DNA of 64,000 nucleotides, from NCBI GenBank assembly GCA_965222445.1, contig CBDCTY010000002.1, positions 2,604,001-2,668,000 of the forward strand. The letters are read 5' to 3'. The translations under genes were made by a program, and so were the position numbers. Each line of letters opens with the position of its first letter. The stretch's first letter is position 1. A model generated the notes under the pieces. The model ran no database searches. It was not told where the DNA came from and saw nothing but the letters and a program-made list of their open reading frames with translations. Source of the DNA: GCA-958296115 sp965222445. Its GTDB lineage: Bacteria; Chloroflexota; Dehalococcoidia; Lucifugimonadales; CAJWER01. Below are positions 35,110-44,208 of the stretch, piece after piece.

Positions 35110-35736
35110 ATGCTCGCAACCCACACCATAGACCCCGAGAACCTCTACACCATCAGCGCGAGCGGCTTCTCGGCCACCGCCGACGCCTTCGTCCGCGACG
35201 ACAAGACCGAGGGCCTCTGGTTCCTCTCGATGGTCGGCTCCCAGACCGCGCTCAAGGCGATCTCGGCCTCCCTGCTGAAGCAGCCGCCCGACACCGCCCA
35301 CATCATCAGGGGCGCGGACGGCATGGCGCTTTCGGGCGGCTACCAGCAGTGCCGGATTCCCTACGAGACCATCGGGACGTGGACGACCAAGATAGCCCGG
35401 CTTCGCGGCTCCGGCGGCTGGCACGCGCTCGTCTACACCAAGACCGCCGAGTACGCCTACGAGAAGGACTCCTTCCTGCTACTGGCTCAGTCGGAAGAGG
35501 AGGCCCCGGCCCTGCACCACCGCTTCATCGACAAGCGCAGCCCGCTGCCCCTGCACCGCTCCTGGGCCGACTGGCTCTGGCACAGGGGCCTCGAAGAGGA
35601 GGAGATCGTACCCCTCCAGAGCGTCGGCGTCTCCGCCTACAGGTGCGCTCCCAAGGCCAAGAAGCTGCGCGAGGACCTCTCCCAGGCGGTTGCGTCGGGC
35701 TGGCTCAGCCTGCCGGAGGAGGGGAGCGATGGATAG
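35110..35736 (+). CDS. Hypothetical protein, 208 residues
   Basis: ATG with GAAAGGAG upstream. A globular protein without membrane segments or Cys clusters. Notable stretches are NLYTISASGFSATADAFVRD, LSMVGSQTALKAISASLL and DKRSPLPLHRSWADWLWHRG. I recognise no family. It overlaps the next gene by eight bases and belongs to the co-directional module, so a role in replication, modification or host takeover is likely but unspecified. Confidence 0.7.
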   Translation: MLATHTIDPENLYTISASGFSATADAFVRDDKTEGLWFLSMVGSQTALKAISASLLKQPPDTAHIIRGADGMALSGGYQQCRIPYETIGTWTTKIARLRGSGGWHALVYTKTAEYAYEKDSFLLLAQSEEEAPALHHRFIDKRSPLPLHRSWADWLWHRGLEEEEIVPLQSVGVSAYRCAPKAKKLREDLSQAVASGWLSLPEEGSDG

Positions 35737-36139
35737 GACTCTCAAGAGGGCCAAGCGCAACAACAAGCGGAGGGGCCAGCGCAACGGCGGGGCCTGGCGG
35801 CGCTTCTCCCCTGACGGCGTTCACTGCCGCTACTGCAAGCACGACGGCTCGCAGCACCTGGTCAGCTCGGGCCAGCCCCACTTCTTCCGGCCCGCGACGG
35901 AGGCGGAGCGGCGCGACCCCCACCTCATGCTCTACCGCCACAAGCTGCCGGAGGGCGGCTCGGCGCTGGTGCGGCGCATGACCGTCGCCAACCGCGCCGA
36001 GCTGATAACCGCCTACTGCGTCCCCTGCGCCGAGAGCGTCGGGACGAAGCAGGTGCTCTGCTTCCAGCGCAACCTGGCAATCGGAGAGGTGGTCGGGTTG
36101 GCAAAGAACGGACACAGGGACATCGGAATCGCCGCCTGA
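35729..36139 (+). CDS. Small zinc-ribbon-like basic protein
   Basis: 136 residues; the ATG overlaps the end of the previous gene and follows GGAGGGGAGC. The head is strongly basic (DRTLKRAKRNNKRRGQRNGG) and the body has CRYCKHDG and, 75 residues later, YCVPCAES, a plausible split zinc site with His residues between. Nucleic-acid binding is likely from these features. No family recognised. Confidence 0.65.
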   Translation: MDRTLKRAKRNNKRRGQRNGGAWRRFSPDGVHCRYCKHDGSQHLVSSGQPHFFRPATEAERRDPHLMLYRHKLPEGGSALVRRMTVANRAELITAYCVPCAESVGTKQVLCFQRNLAIGEVVGLAKNGHRDIGIAA

Positions 36140-36162
36140 CGCGGCGGAAAGGAGACGGAACC

Positions 36163-36432
36163 ATGACCAGGGAACAGACTCTGTTCTTCGACTGCCCGCA
36201 CTGCGATGAGCGGTTCTGCACCACGGAGGAGTTCGACAGGGACCTCCACACCGGGGAGATTTACCACTGCGGCAACTGCGGCATCCAGGTCATCTTCCAG
36301 GCGGTGGCCTCCGAGGACTACGTGCCGCCGCCCAGGGCGCGGAGGGACTGCCACTTCTGCCAGCCCGAACCCTGCCGGTTCGGGCCTTCGACGGACACGA
36401 CGCAAGACACACAGAAAGGAGACACGACATGA
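36163..36432 (+). CDS. Small zinc-finger protein
   Basis: 89 residues, ATG after GGAAAGGAG. CPHCDERFC and YHCGNCGIQ provide a four-Cys zinc ribbon; a further CHFC and a Cys near the end could hold another metal. The C-terminus (DTTQDTQKGDTT) is disordered. The ATG of the methyltransferase gene overlaps its TGA, so the two are coupled and may act together. Confidence 0.65.
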   Translation: MTREQTLFFDCPHCDERFCTTEEFDRDLHTGEIYHCGNCGIQVIFQAVASEDYVPPPRARRDCHFCQPEPCRFGPSTDTTQDTQKGDTT

Positions 36433-37466
36433 GACTCGCTGCTCAGGCAAAAGGCGGCTACTACCCCACGCCGGACAGGGTGGTGGACATGATCGCGGGG
36501 CTGATTGACATCCCCTACGGCCACCACAACTACAACCGGGAGACGCTGCGCATCCTCGACCCCTGCTGCGGGGGCGGGGACGCCGTAGCGCAGCTTGCGG
36601 AGGAGCTTCGCTACCGGGGCAACCTCCCCGTCGAGACCTTCGGCGTGGAGCTTCACCGGGACAGGGCGCAGCAGGCGGAGGAGCGCCTCGACCGCGCCCT
36701 CGCCGCAGACCTGTTCGCCACCTCCATCGCAAACGGGGCCTTCGGCCTCGCCTACGTCAATCCCCCCTATGATTGGGACCAGGAGGACAAGCGCGTCGAG
36801 CACGCCTTCCTCACCCACTGCACCCGCTACCTTGCCGAGGGCGGGCTGCTGGTCTTCATCGTGCCTCGCCAGAGGCTTGCGGTGTCGGCCCGCTACCTGT
36901 CCACCCACTACCGGAACCTGCGGTGCTGGGCCTTCCCGGACCCGGAGCGGGAGGTGTTCGACCAGGTGGCGCTCCTCGGCTACCGCAAGGCCGACCCCAT
37001 CCCCGACGCCTCCGCCGAGGAGACCGTCAACAGGTGGTCGGAGGGAGACCCGGAACGGCTGGGAGGGGTGCGCTACCCCTTCTTCAAGGCCAAGGCGACC
37101 CCGGCGGGCGACATCCTGTTCACCACCCGGACCGTCGATCCCGTCGCTGCGGCGACGGAGGCCAGGCGGACGGGGCTGTGGGCCAGCGCGGAGATAACCG
37201 ACTCGCTGTGGCCCGCGAAGGACAACCGCACACGCCCGCTCATGCCCCTTCGCAGGGGACACATAGCGATGCTGGTGGCGGCGGGGTTCCTCAACAACCT
37301 CGTCCTGGACTCCGGGGGCAGGCGCATCCTGGTCAAGGGGCAGACCTCCAAGGAGATGGTGCAGGTCGAGGACACCCCGGAGAAGGAGGTGCACCGCGAG
37401 AGGCTCAAGACCACCGTGGTCGCCCTCGACCTGGACGACGGCGAGATCGTCGAGATAGCGGCGTAA
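36429..37466 (+). CDS. DUF6094-type adenine-specific DNA methyltransferase-like protein
   Basis: 345 residues. The N-terminus has GGYYPTPDRVVDMIAGLIDI, then motif I ILDPCCGGGDAVAQLAEELR and motif IV VNPPYDWDQEDKRVEHAFL, the NPPY signature of N6-adenine and glutamine methyltransferases. The C-terminal half follows the DUF6094 family seen on plasmids and integrative elements. No cognate restriction enzyme is adjacent, so it may protect the element or mark its origin. Coupled to the preceding zinc-finger gene by ATGA. Confidence 0.82.
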   Translation: MRLAAQAKGGYYPTPDRVVDMIAGLIDIPYGHHNYNRETLRILDPCCGGGDAVAQLAEELRYRGNLPVETFGVELHRDRAQQAEERLDRALAADLFATSIANGAFGLAYVNPPYDWDQEDKRVEHAFLTHCTRYLAEGGLLVFIVPRQRLAVSARYLSTHYRNLRCWAFPDPEREVFDQVALLGYRKADPIPDASAEETVNRWSEGDPERLGGVRYPFFKAKATPAGDILFTTRTVDPVAAATEARRTGLWASAEITDSLWPAKDNRTRPLMPLRRGHIAMLVAAGFLNNLVLDSGGRRILVKGQTSKEMVQVEDTPEKEVHRERLKTTVVALDLDDGEIVEIAA

Positions 37467-37490
37467 GACGGCTCACCTCAGCCGCAACAA

Positions 37491-37529
37491 CGAGGCCCCG
37501 TCATTCCCCTGCGGGACGGCGGGGCCTCG
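37491..37529 (+). terminator. Module stem-loop after the methyltransferase gene
   Basis: CGAGGCCCCG pairs perfectly with CGGGGCCTCG, with an inner TCCC-CTGC-GGGA, followed by TCTCGTTT. It is the most stable member of the family and terminator-like. A decayed relative begins at 37811 (GAGGC-CCCGC-GCCTC), where the right side is replaced by a palindromic mini-repeat. Confidence 0.6.
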
Positions 37530-37573
37530 TCTCGTTTCGGAAGCAACACACCCCATATAAGGAAGGTGAAGAT

Positions 37574-37783
37574 ATGCAGACGATGATGACCCTCGAAGCC
37601 TGCTCGCGCTGCGGGCAGCCCATCGCCCCCGGCGAACCGGCCATGCAGACCGCCTCGGTGGACATTGGCGACGACGGCAGGGCCGTCTCCTCCCCGGTGA
37701 AGGCGTACCACCTGTCGGGCAGGTGCTACGAGGAGTACAGGGCCGCCGAAGCCGCCCACAGAAAGGCGCTGCTCGCCGCTTAG
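37574..37783 (+). CDS. Small zinc-binding protein, 69 residues
   Basis: ATG after GGAAGGTG. CSRCGQPIAPGE near the N-terminus and YHLSGRCYEEY near the C-terminus give a Cys-Cys...His-Cys set, as in small zinc ribbons or LIM-like folds. Function unknown. Third small metal-binding protein in 2 kb of this module. Confidence 0.6.
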   Translation: MQTMMTLEACSRCGQPIAPGEPAMQTASVDIGDDGRAVSSPVKAYHLSGRCYEEYRAAEAAHRKALLAA

Positions 37784-37830
37784 ACGGCTCGCCATCGAGC
37801 CGCACCCCACGAGGCCCCGCGCCTCGCTAA

Positions 37831-37857
37831 GCCTGCCCCGTACTCGATACGGGGTCA
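37831..37857 (-). repeat. Palindromic mini-repeat, intergenic, reverse orientation
   Basis: CCCCGTA-CTCGA-TACGGGG preceded by GCCTG; on the minus strand it reads as the same repeat as at 29827. It replaces the right side of a module stem-loop before the helicase gene. Confidence 0.75.
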
Positions 37858-37896
37858 TCGGACGCAACACATTCCTATAAAGGAAAGGAGACAGAC

Positions 37897-40275
37897 ATGA
37901 ACCTCGGAGAGTTCATCGACACCTACAAGGAGGCCATCGCCCAGAGGGTGGTGGAATCCTACCCGCCCCTCTACCGCCCCTCGGAGAACGGGCGCGAGCT
38001 GCCCCGCCTGCTCCGCTCTCCCCTGGGCGCGCAGGCCGACGCCATTCGCGGGGCCGCCCTCTCCCTCGAAGCCCACCGGGGAACAACGGTGGTGGGCGAA
38101 ATGGGAACGGGCAAGACCTTCATCGGCGCGGCGGCGGCGCACATGGCGGGCTTCCAGCGCATCCTTGTGCTGGGGCCGCCCCACCTGGTTCCCAAGTGGA
38201 AGCGGGAGGTCGAGATGACGGTGCCCGGCGCACGGGCCGTCATCGTCAAGTCCATCACGGACCTGGAGAAGCTCAGGTTCTCCATCGGCTCCGGCCCCCT
38301 GTTCGCCGTGATGTCCCGCGAGAAGGCCAAGCTGTCCTATCGCTGGCAGGCCGCCGTCACCTATCGGTGGGCCACGTCCAAGGGCAGGCTCATCAGGGAC
38401 GAGGAGACGGGCGAGCCGTTCAGGGTGCCCTGCTGCCCCGACTGCACGGCGCAGATCACAGACAAGGACGGCGTTCCCCTGACGGACGAGGACCTGAACC
38501 GCCGCAAGCGCACCTGCGCCGCCTGCGACTCCCCCCTCTGGCAGGCCGACAACTCCGGCCCCAAGAGGTACCCTCTCGCCGACTACGTGAAGCACCACAT
38601 GAGGGGCTTCTTCGACCTGCTCGTAACTGATGAGGTCCACGAGTACAAGGGGCGCGGCTCGGCCCAGGGCATCGCGGCGGGAGTCCTCGCAGACGCCTGC
38701 GGCAAGTCCCTCTCCCTGAGCGGGACGCTGATGGGAGGGTACGCTTCGACGCTGTTCCACCTGCTCTACAGGTTCAGCCCGGAGATTCGCACGGAGTTCG
38801 GGCGCTCCGAGGAGGGGCGCTGGATCGAGCGGTACGGCTTCGTCGAGCACTCCATCGGCAAGCCCGACGACGAGTCGATGGAGGACGGGCGCAACAGCAG
38901 GCGGCGCAAGTACCGCAAGGTGGTGCGGGAGCGGCCCGGCCTCGCGCCGGGAGCGTTGTTCCACCTCATCGGCAACACCGTCTTCCTGCGCCTCTCCGAC
39001 GTGGCCTCCGGTCTGCCGGAATACGAGGAGCAGGTGCTCCTGTCCTCGATGGACTCGGAGAAGGACGGCACGGGATTCTCCCAGCGCAGCGCCTACGACA
39101 CCGTGTTCGAGGAGCTGCGGAAGGAGCTGGCCGAGGCCCTCAAGAGCGGCTCCAAGCGGCTGCTGGCAACCTACCTGCAAACCCTGCTGGCCTACCCGGA
39201 CGGCTGCACCAGGGGCGAGACGGTCTTCGACCCCAGGACGGGCGACGTCATCGTCTCGGTGCCGCCCCTGTCGGAAGACCGCCTCTACCCCAAGGAGAAG
39301 GCCCTGGTTGACCTGGTGGCGGCGGAGCGCATGGCGGGACGCCGGGTGCTGGTCTACGTGACCCACACGGGGACCAGGGACGTGACGGAGCGGATGGACG
39401 ACATCCTCACCCGGCACGGGTTCCGCGTGGCGGTGATGAAGGCCGACGCCGTGGCCCCCGAAAAGCGGGAGGCGTGGGTGGCGGATAGGGTGAAGAAGGG
39501 CATCGACGTGATGATCTGCCATCCCAAGCTGGTGCAGACCGGACTCGACCTCATCGACTTCCCGACTATCTGCTGGGGAGAGGTGGATTACAGTGTGTAC
39601 GTTATGCGCCAGGCGTCGCGCCGGTCGTGGCGCATCGGGCAGACCCGCCCGGTCAAGGTCGTCTACATGAGCTACCGGAACACCCTACAGGCCGACGCCC
39701 TGAAGCTGGTGGCGAAGAAGCTGCAAAGCTCCCTCGCCGTCGAGGGCGAGCTGCCGGAGGACGGGCTGGCCGCCTACGGCGACGACGGGGAAGACCTGAT
39801 GATGGCCCTGGCCCGCAAGGTGGTCAGTGGGGACGAGGAGGATGCCGACGCCGAGGCGGTGGAGGCCGCGCTCGCCCAGGCGCGGGACGCCGAGGTGAGC
39901 GCGGAGGAGCTGCTGGTGGACGAGGGCTGGAAGCTGGTCGAAGTCGAGCCAGAGGCTGTAGTGGTCAACGGCAACGGAGCCAACGGCCACCACGACGCGG
40001 ACGGCATCGGGCCGACGGTCGAGCTGGTGCTCGGCAACGGCCACGCCGCCAACGGGAACGGCCACGCGGCTGCCCCGGTCAACGGCAACGGTGCCAACGG
40101 CAACCACGACGAGGCCGAGGAGCCGCAGCAGACGCTGTTCTCCTGGACGGAGTTCATGGCCGAGCCGGTCAGGCCGAAGGGCCGCAAGAGCAAGGCCCAG
40201 GCTCCGTCCCTGTCCCTCTTCGAGTGGGCGGTGGAGCAGGAGCTGGAGGCCGAGCCGGTCGGCGCGGGACGCTAG
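37897..40275 (+). CDS. SNF2-like DEAD/H superfamily 2 helicase
   Basis: 792 residues, ATG after AAAGGAGA. Walker A GEMGTGKT at 67-74, motif II DEVHEYK at 245-251, motif III SGTLMGG near 275, and motif VI in ASRRSWRIGQTRPVKVVYMS, the SNF2-type arginine finger. Between motifs I and II is a zinc insert (C179, C180, C183, C207, C210). The C-terminus has long Asn/Gly/His-rich linkers (VNGNGANGHHDADG) and ends SLFEWAVEQELEAEPVGAGR. It probably remodels protein-DNA complexes or unwinds the element. The composite transposon is inserted in its stop codon; TAG is recreated. Degenerate copies of its 3' end lie at 54.6 and 62.7 kb. Confidence 0.88.
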   Translation: MNLGEFIDTYKEAIAQRVVESYPPLYRPSENGRELPRLLRSPLGAQADAIRGAALSLEAHRGTTVVGEMGTGKTFIGAAAAHMAGFQRILVLGPPHLVPKWKREVEMTVPGARAVIVKSITDLEKLRFSIGSGPLFAVMSREKAKLSYRWQAAVTYRWATSKGRLIRDEETGEPFRVPCCPDCTAQITDKDGVPLTDEDLNRRKRTCAACDSPLWQADNSGPKRYPLADYVKHHMRGFFDLLVTDEVHEYKGRGSAQGIAAGVLADACGKSLSLSGTLMGGYASTLFHLLYRFSPEIRTEFGRSEEGRWIERYGFVEHSIGKPDDESMEDGRNSRRRKYRKVVRERPGLAPGALFHLIGNTVFLRLSDVASGLPEYEEQVLLSSMDSEKDGTGFSQRSAYDTVFEELRKELAEALKSGSKRLLATYLQTLLAYPDGCTRGETVFDPRTGDVIVSVPPLSEDRLYPKEKALVDLVAAERMAGRRVLVYVTHTGTRDVTERMDDILTRHGFRVAVMKADAVAPEKREAWVADRVKKGIDVMICHPKLVQTGLDLIDFPTICWGEVDYSVYVMRQASRRSWRIGQTRPVKVVYMSYRNTLQADALKLVAKKLQSSLAVEGELPEDGLAAYGDDGEDLMMALARKVVSGDEEDADAEAVEAALAQARDAEVSAEELLVDEGWKLVEVEPEAVVVNGNGANGHHDADGIGPTVELVLGNGHAANGNGHAAAPVNGNGANGNHDEAEEPQQTLFSWTEFMAEPVRPKGRKSKAQAPSLSLFEWAVEQELEAEPVGAGR

Positions 40276-41508
40276 TGGTCGAACATTGTTGAAATGAAGG
40301 TCTGAAAGGGCATATTCCTCCGAGAGGTTCAATCATACGATTGAATGGAGGAGGAATCACCATGCCTACCAAGAAGTACCGTATCAGACTGACAACGGAC
40401 GAACAACAGGAACTCAAGGCGCTGGTCTCCCGCGGTCGGACCGCCGCGTACAAGCAGACGCATGCGCGCATCCTGCTGATGAGCGACGAGGCGAGGGAAG
40501 ACGGAGGGATGAAGGACGCAGACATATCCGGCGGGCTCGGTGTGGGGCTGTCAATGGTCGAGCGGGTTCGACGACGCTGTGTAGAGGAAGGCATCGAGTC
40601 GGCGTTGAACCGCAAAGAGCAACTGCGCCGCCGTCAGAAGACACTGGACGGCGAGGGCGAAGCCAGGTTGATAGCGATGGCCTGTGGGGAACCGCCAGAG
40701 GGGCGTGCCGTCTGGACCCTGAAGCTGTTGGCTGACCAGTTGGTCGAGTGCGAGGTGGTTGAGACCATCAGCACCGAGACAGTTCGGAGGGTGTTAAAAA
40801 AAACGAACTCAAGCCGTGGCTGAAGCAGAGTTGGTGCATTCCTCCCGGTCAGAGCGCGGACTTTGTGTGCGCGATGGAAGACGTGCTGGAGGTCTACCAA
40901 CGGCCGTATGATGGGAATGAGGTTCTGGTGTGCATGGATGAGACGAGCAAACAGTTGGTCAAGGAGACGCGAGTGCCGCGTCCCTCAGCGCCCGGCGCGG
41001 TGTCGGCCTACGACTACGAATATGAGCGCAATGGAGTGAGCAGTCTGTTATGCTGTTCGCGCCCCTGGAAGGGAGGCGCCGAGTCGAGGTCAAGGAGCGT
41101 CGCACGAAGGTGGACTGGGCGCATGTGATACAGAGACTGGTCGACGAGGACTACCCTGACAGAGATCGGATTGTGCTGGTTATGGACAATCTCAACACGC
41201 ACAAACTGTCATCGCTCTACGAGGCGTTCGAGCCTTCTGAGGCGAGGCGTATAGCTGAGCGTCTGGAGATACACTACACACCCAAACACGGGAGTTGGCT
41301 GAATATGGCGGAGATAGAGATCGGAGTGCTGGCTCGACAGTGCCTGGAGCGCCGCATTCCAGATAGGGAAACCCTGCGTGGAGAGGTAGAAACGTGGCAG
41401 ATAGAGCCGCAATCGTGATGCGGTGCGTGTGAACTGGCGGTTCACCACCGAGGATGCCCGCATCAGGCTGAGGTCGCTATATCCTTCAATACAAACATGT
41501 TGACCCAC
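40275..41508 (+). mobile_element. IS630-family element, copy 1 (left)
   Basis: Begins GTGGTCGAACATTGTTG after TA and ends with the complement of GTGGGTCAACATGTTTG before TA (41509-41510). Imperfect inverted ends and TA target are typical of IS630. Confidence 0.88.
40362..41457 (+). pseudogene. IS630 transposase, copy 1, frameshifted
   Basis: From ATG 40362 (PTKKYRIRLTTDEQQELKAL) the first frame reaches a run of eight A at about 40796-40803, where a -1 shift joins the second half (NELKPWLKQSWCIPPGQSAD, CMDETSKQLVKE). That shift is present in both copies and is known for IS630. This copy also lacks one C at about 41049 (GTCTGTTATGC against GTCTGTTCATGC in copy 2) and has an extra base near 41400 (CAGATAGAG against CACAAGAG), so the DDE half is broken. 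Confidence 0.85.
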
Positions 41509-41530
41509 TAGTCGGTTATGGACTGACACG

Positions 41531-43996
41531 ATGATAGAGACCGACACGAGCCGGGCTGCGGCTTCGCCGCGTCTGCTCCACGCGGCCGAGGGGGGCCACG
41601 AGTGCGACCTCGCCGCAACGCCCGACGGCTGGGTGCTGGGCGTCGTTACGGTGGATGACGTTGACGGCCGCTTCGTGCGTAACATGGACGCGGACACGGA
41701 GTGGGAGCACGCCAAGGCGCTGCTGTATCCGGGCAAGACCTACGAGGAGTGGGCGCAGGCGTTCATGGCGCTGCGGCCACGGCTGGAGCTCCTGGAGAGC
41801 GACGGCGGGGGCGTGCGGCTGCTCCACAGCGAGCAGGCGGAGCAGTTTTCCGGCATAGCGGCGGTCGGCGGCACAGACCCGGCCTTCATATGGACGGCCC
41901 TGGACGGTGGCCGCTGGACGGTCAAGCTCCATACCGGGGGCAAAACGAACGTCATCTACTCCGGCTGCGAGATAGTGCAGACTCCATCGATCGCGCGGGG
42001 CACAGACGGCGCCCTCCGGTGCGCCTGGGTGCGCCGGGACGGGTCCGGGGACTGGGTCCGCGTAACGGACGAGCACGGTGAGAAAGTGGCCGAGCTCGAG
42101 GGCCGCTTCCCCAGCCTGGCCCCGGCCGGCGGCGGCGTTGCGGTCGCGTACGAGGTCTTCCGGGACGGCGAGTCCCACATAGCCGCAACGGCCGTCGGCT
42201 CCTCCGGGGCCGGCGGAGAGGTCCGGCTCTCGTCGGGCGACCCGCTCAACTTCCGGCCGCGGGCCGCATCGGCCGGCGGCGGGACGCTGCTGGTGACCTG
42301 GGAGTCGAGCCCGGCCTGGGGGTTCGACGTACGTGTCGACCAGGTGCGGCGTTTGTGGCTGCGGCGGGCGGACCTGGAGTCGGGAGCGGTATCCGACGGG
42401 CCGGGCACGGGACCCGGCGGGCTGCTGCCCGCGGGGCTGCGGTCGTTCAGCCGCAGCGGCGACCAGAGCTCGGCGATCAACATGACGCCGTCCAACCCCA
42501 GGGTGGTCGCGACCGGCGACGGCCTGGCGTGCGCGTTCCGGATGTTCCAGCCCGACATGGACCCCAAGGTCAGCGTTCCGTGGATCGTAGACGGCCGATT
42601 CAACCGCGACAGGCAGCTATACCACCATCGCGAGGGGTGGTACCTCGCGATGACGCACCTGGACGGCGGGCAGTGGACCGAGCCGGTCCGGGTGACCGAG
42701 CCCGTGGGCTTCTCCCACCACGTCTATGGACTGGACGCCTACAACGGCGGAGTGCTTGCGGCGGGCCACTGCTTCGACGTCGAACAGGTGCCATCGAGGA
42801 GTCACCGGGTGGAGGTTGTCTCCGTTCCCCTGCGGGAGCGGGGACTGGACGGCGGGACGGTGGCAGGGCTTCCCCGGATGCACGAGGGCATCCAAACGCT
42901 GGATGCGGTGGAGTTGATGCCCGCGAACCCTCCCACGCACGCGCCCCCGCTGCCGGCGGCGCCGGAGGGCTACGAGCTGGTGTTCGGGGACCTTCATGAC
43001 CACACCTCGCAGTCGTCGTGCTCGCCGGTCCGCGACGGGGACCCGGTAGACAACATGAGGCTGCAGAGGGACGTGCTCGGGTACCGGGTGCTGTGCATCG
43101 CCGACCACCAGCGTATCTCCGACGCCGACTACCTGCAGAGGATCGACCTGCTGGAGCGGGAGGGGACGCCGGGCTACGTGCCGATCTACGCCATCGAGTG
43201 GAACAAGCAGCCGTGGCAGCACATCAACTTCTACACCTACGACAAAGAGGTGATGAAGGAGCTGCGCATCATACTGCTGCGCGACCTGGACATCCACCTG
43301 ATGTTCAACGACATCTACGACAGGTTCCCCGACATGGTGATGGCCAACCGCCACTTCCACGACTACGGCAAGCTGGGCGGCCACGGGATCGTCGGGGACA
43401 CGCACACGCACCTTTACGACCCGCGTGTCGAGTGGGCGATGGAGGCGCTGCACAGCCGCGGCGACATGCTGGCAACTGAGGAGGGGATGTTCGGAGGCCC
43501 GTCGGACTTCCCATTCCCGATTAACTTCATCGAGTGGAAGAACGCCCGGCTGGGGTTCATCGGCGGCACCGACCATCACATGCGCACGCTGGGCGCCTGC
43601 TCGACCGGCTTCTTCACGAAGGAGCTTACGGGCAAGGCGATATTCGAGGCGCTGAGGGAGCGCCGGACGTACGCCTGCGCAGGCGGCGAACTTGGGCTAT
43701 GGGTTACTGCCGGAGGCGTGCCCATGGGTCAGGAGGGCGAGGCCGGCGCGCCGGTGGAGGTCGAGGTCTCGGTCTCGGCGCCGCTGCCGGTGGAGACGGT
43801 GTCTTTGTGGAGCGACGGGGGTTACATCCAGCACCGGACGGTCAACGAGCGGCAGGCGGTGGTAACGTTCAACGATGAGCGGCGCGAGCCTGGGGAGCGG
43901 TACTATATCGTCCGGGTGCAGACGCAGCAGTCGCCGGAGTACCCTAAGGGTCCGATAATCGGGTATTCGTCGCCGATATACGTTACGGCCCGGTAG
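41531..43996 (+). CDS. DUF3604-type metal-dependent hydrolase with beta-propeller-like head
   Basis: 821 residues, ATG at 41531, only 20 bases from the IS end and without a good ribosome site, so the true start may have been lost. Residues 1-460 contain repeated beta-strand blocks (SLAPAGGGVAVAYEVFRDGE, LNFRPRAASAGGGTLLVTWE) like a propeller. From about 480 the PHP-like/DUF3604 metal site appears: GDLHDHTSQSSCSPVRDGDP, LCIADHQRISDADYLQRIDL, VMANRHFHDYGKLGGHG and FIGGTDHHMRTLGACSTGFF. The last 100 residues form a beta-sandwich shared with the remnant at 11184. Substrate unknown. No signal peptide seen. Confidence 0.75.
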   Translation: MIETDTSRAAASPRLLHAAEGGHECDLAATPDGWVLGVVTVDDVDGRFVRNMDADTEWEHAKALLYPGKTYEEWAQAFMALRPRLELLESDGGGVRLLHSEQAEQFSGIAAVGGTDPAFIWTALDGGRWTVKLHTGGKTNVIYSGCEIVQTPSIARGTDGALRCAWVRRDGSGDWVRVTDEHGEKVAELEGRFPSLAPAGGGVAVAYEVFRDGESHIAATAVGSSGAGGEVRLSSGDPLNFRPRAASAGGGTLLVTWESSPAWGFDVRVDQVRRLWLRRADLESGAVSDGPGTGPGGLLPAGLRSFSRSGDQSSAINMTPSNPRVVATGDGLACAFRMFQPDMDPKVSVPWIVDGRFNRDRQLYHHREGWYLAMTHLDGGQWTEPVRVTEPVGFSHHVYGLDAYNGGVLAAGHCFDVEQVPSRSHRVEVVSVPLRERGLDGGTVAGLPRMHEGIQTLDAVELMPANPPTHAPPLPAAPEGYELVFGDLHDHTSQSSCSPVRDGDPVDNMRLQRDVLGYRVLCIADHQRISDADYLQRIDLLEREGTPGYVPIYAIEWNKQPWQHINFYTYDKEVMKELRIILLRDLDIHLMFNDIYDRFPDMVMANRHFHDYGKLGGHGIVGDTHTHLYDPRVEWAMEALHSRGDMLATEEGMFGGPSDFPFPINFIEWKNARLGFIGGTDHHMRTLGACSTGFFTKELTGKAIFEALRERRTYACAGGELGLWVTAGGVPMGQEGEAGAPVEVEVSVSAPLPVETVSLWSDGGYIQHRTVNERQAVVTFNDERREPGERYYIVRVQTQQSPEYPKGPIIGYSSPIYVTAR

Positions 43997-44208
43997 GCAG
44001 CGCGGGCCGCGGGCTGGCCTGAATGGGCGCGGGGATGGGTTCCCGCTTTCGTACCAACGACGAGTGAGAAGGCGCGAACGACGGATGTAGGGGTGAGGGT
44101 GGCTGAAGTGGGGGCGGGAGCGACGGGTGGGGGCGAATGGCGGATGTGGGGGATTTGGGGTAGGGTAGGGTACGGTGGCGTTGAGGTCTATGGACTGGAG
44201 ATAGGTCT
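43997..44208. other. G-rich spacer
   Basis: About 210 bases, strongly purine-biased on the plus strand from 44070, with short G-runs (GGGGGCGGGAGCGACGGGTG). No gene; CTGGAG at 44196-44201 is the ribosome site of the next gene. Confidence 0.4.
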
